Part shown: in pieces, positions 59,751-59,935 of the stretch | Numbering within the stretch: the stretch's first letter is position 1 | Layout: every line of letters starts with the position of its first letter | Assembly (NCBI GenBank): GCA_027020665.1 | Contig: JALUVJ010000046.1 | Coordinates: 1-59,935 of the forward strand | DNA from: Nitrospira sp. | GTDB taxonomy: Bacteria > Nitrospirota > Nitrospiria > SBBL01 > JAADHI01 | Reading direction: 5' to 3' | Length of the DNA stretch: 59,935 nt | Notes under the pieces: generated by a model | Databases searched by the model: none | What the model was told of the DNA's origin: nothing | Seen by the model: only the letters and a program-made list of their open reading frames with translations | Translations under genes and position numbers: made by a program

Positions 59751-59935
59751 ATGGGCAAAATCATCGCTGTGGCCAATCAAAAAGGGGGCGTGGCAAAAAC
59801 AACGACGGCGATCAATCTCTCGGCCTCTTTGGCGGTGGCGGAAAAACGTGTCTTGCTCATCGACCTTGATCCGCAGGGCAACGCAACCAGTGGGGTCGGA
59901 ATAGACTGTGATACACTAAAAGAAAGCGTTTACGG
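59751..59935 (+). CDS. parA: chromosome partitioning ATPase ParA/Soj (5' part)
   Basis: The first 61 codons of a ParA-type ATPase, cut by the window end. [25 protein letters not shown] holds the deviant Walker A, and [20 protein letters not shown] the second conserved block. A GAGGAG site precedes the ATG. parA usually lies with parB near the replication origin, so this end of the window may be close to oriC. There is no sign of plasmid genes. Confidence 0.93.
   Translation, partial: MGKIIAVANQKGGVAKTTTAINLSASLAVAEKRVLLIDLDPQGNATSGVGIDCDTLKESVY

Noticed and set aside
1..59935. CRISPR arrays, tRNA or rRNA genes, integrases, prophage genes
   Set aside because: None could be recognised by reading both strands; a dedicated tRNA/CRISPR scan was not possible here.

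Overview
The window is a gene-dense stretch of about 60 kb from a Gram-negative bacterium. It carries LptF/LptG lipopolysaccharide export permeases, two TonB-dependent outer-membrane receptors, a sigma54 activator and a ParA/Soj gene at the right edge. Its metabolism looks respiratory, with at least some exposure to oxygen: a membrane acyl desaturase and BluB both need O2, while the corrin ring is built by the oxygen-independent (CbiG/CbiD) route. The gene repertoire resembles Deltaproteobacteria/Nitrospirota-like or candidate-phylum genomes. I cannot place it more precisely from the sequence alone. No rRNA, tRNA, CRISPR array or intact transposon was seen.

Layout: (1) 0-2.8 kb, a minus-strand biotin operon bioF-SDR-bioD, with the tail of a TIM-barrel gene at the left edge. 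(2) 3.0-5.5 kb, clpC with a consensus promoter and a strong terminator. (3) 5.5-15 kb, mixed accessory genes: an outer-membrane protein, the remnant of an IS1380-like transposase, a desaturase, a NifS-like protein that lacks the PLP lysine paired with TusA, an FG-GAP lipoprotein, a PAS-LuxR regulator, and two alkylation-repair proteins (Ada/MGMT-type and AlkC-type). (4) 15-19 kb, an oligopeptide-type permease, a small EamA protein, BolA-Grx and an MFS transporter. (5) 19.1-40.9 kb, a large cobalamin region in two units, each headed by a cobalamin riboswitch and a TonB receptor: btuB-cbiB-cbiA-cbiX-cbiC-cbiW, then btuB2-btuF-btuC-btuD-cbiD-cbiET-cbiG-cbiHL-cbiF-bluB-cobD-cobU-cobT-cobS. (6) 41-45.7 kb, minus-strand sdhA, gcvPB, a NUDIX hydrolase and an M28 peptidase. 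(7) 45.8-50.1 kb, lptF-lptG and a fused DppDF-type ATPase. (8) 50.4-55.5 kb, a regulatory locus. (9) 55.6-59.9 kb, erpA, thiS-thiG-thiE, an SLC13-type transporter and parA.

The cobalamin genes cover cobalt insertion, most ring methylations, amidation at a and c, the aminopropanol arm, DMB synthesis, the nucleotide loop and B12 uptake. A precorrin-6A reductase (CbiJ/CobK), cobyric acid synthase (CbiP) and corrinoid adenosyltransferase were not found here and must be elsewhere or replaced.

The most unusual region is 50.4-54.0 kb. Two paralogous double-CxxC mini-proteins each sit behind a different, readable regulatory device. One has a palindromic operator shared with the promoter of an adjacent marR gene. 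The other has a textbook sigma54 promoter with two GTTTC-N5-GAAAC upstream sites directly after a sigma54 activator whose sensor domain is a Rossmann NAD-binding fold. Malate dehydrogenase lies upstream of the activator and an orphan NuoF-type NADH dehydrogenase subunit lies downstream, which suggests a redox or NAD(H)-responsive circuit. Other leads are the lysine-less NifS/TusA pair, a cbiD without a standard start codon, a CbiH-CbiL fusion, and a leader element repeated before three genes.
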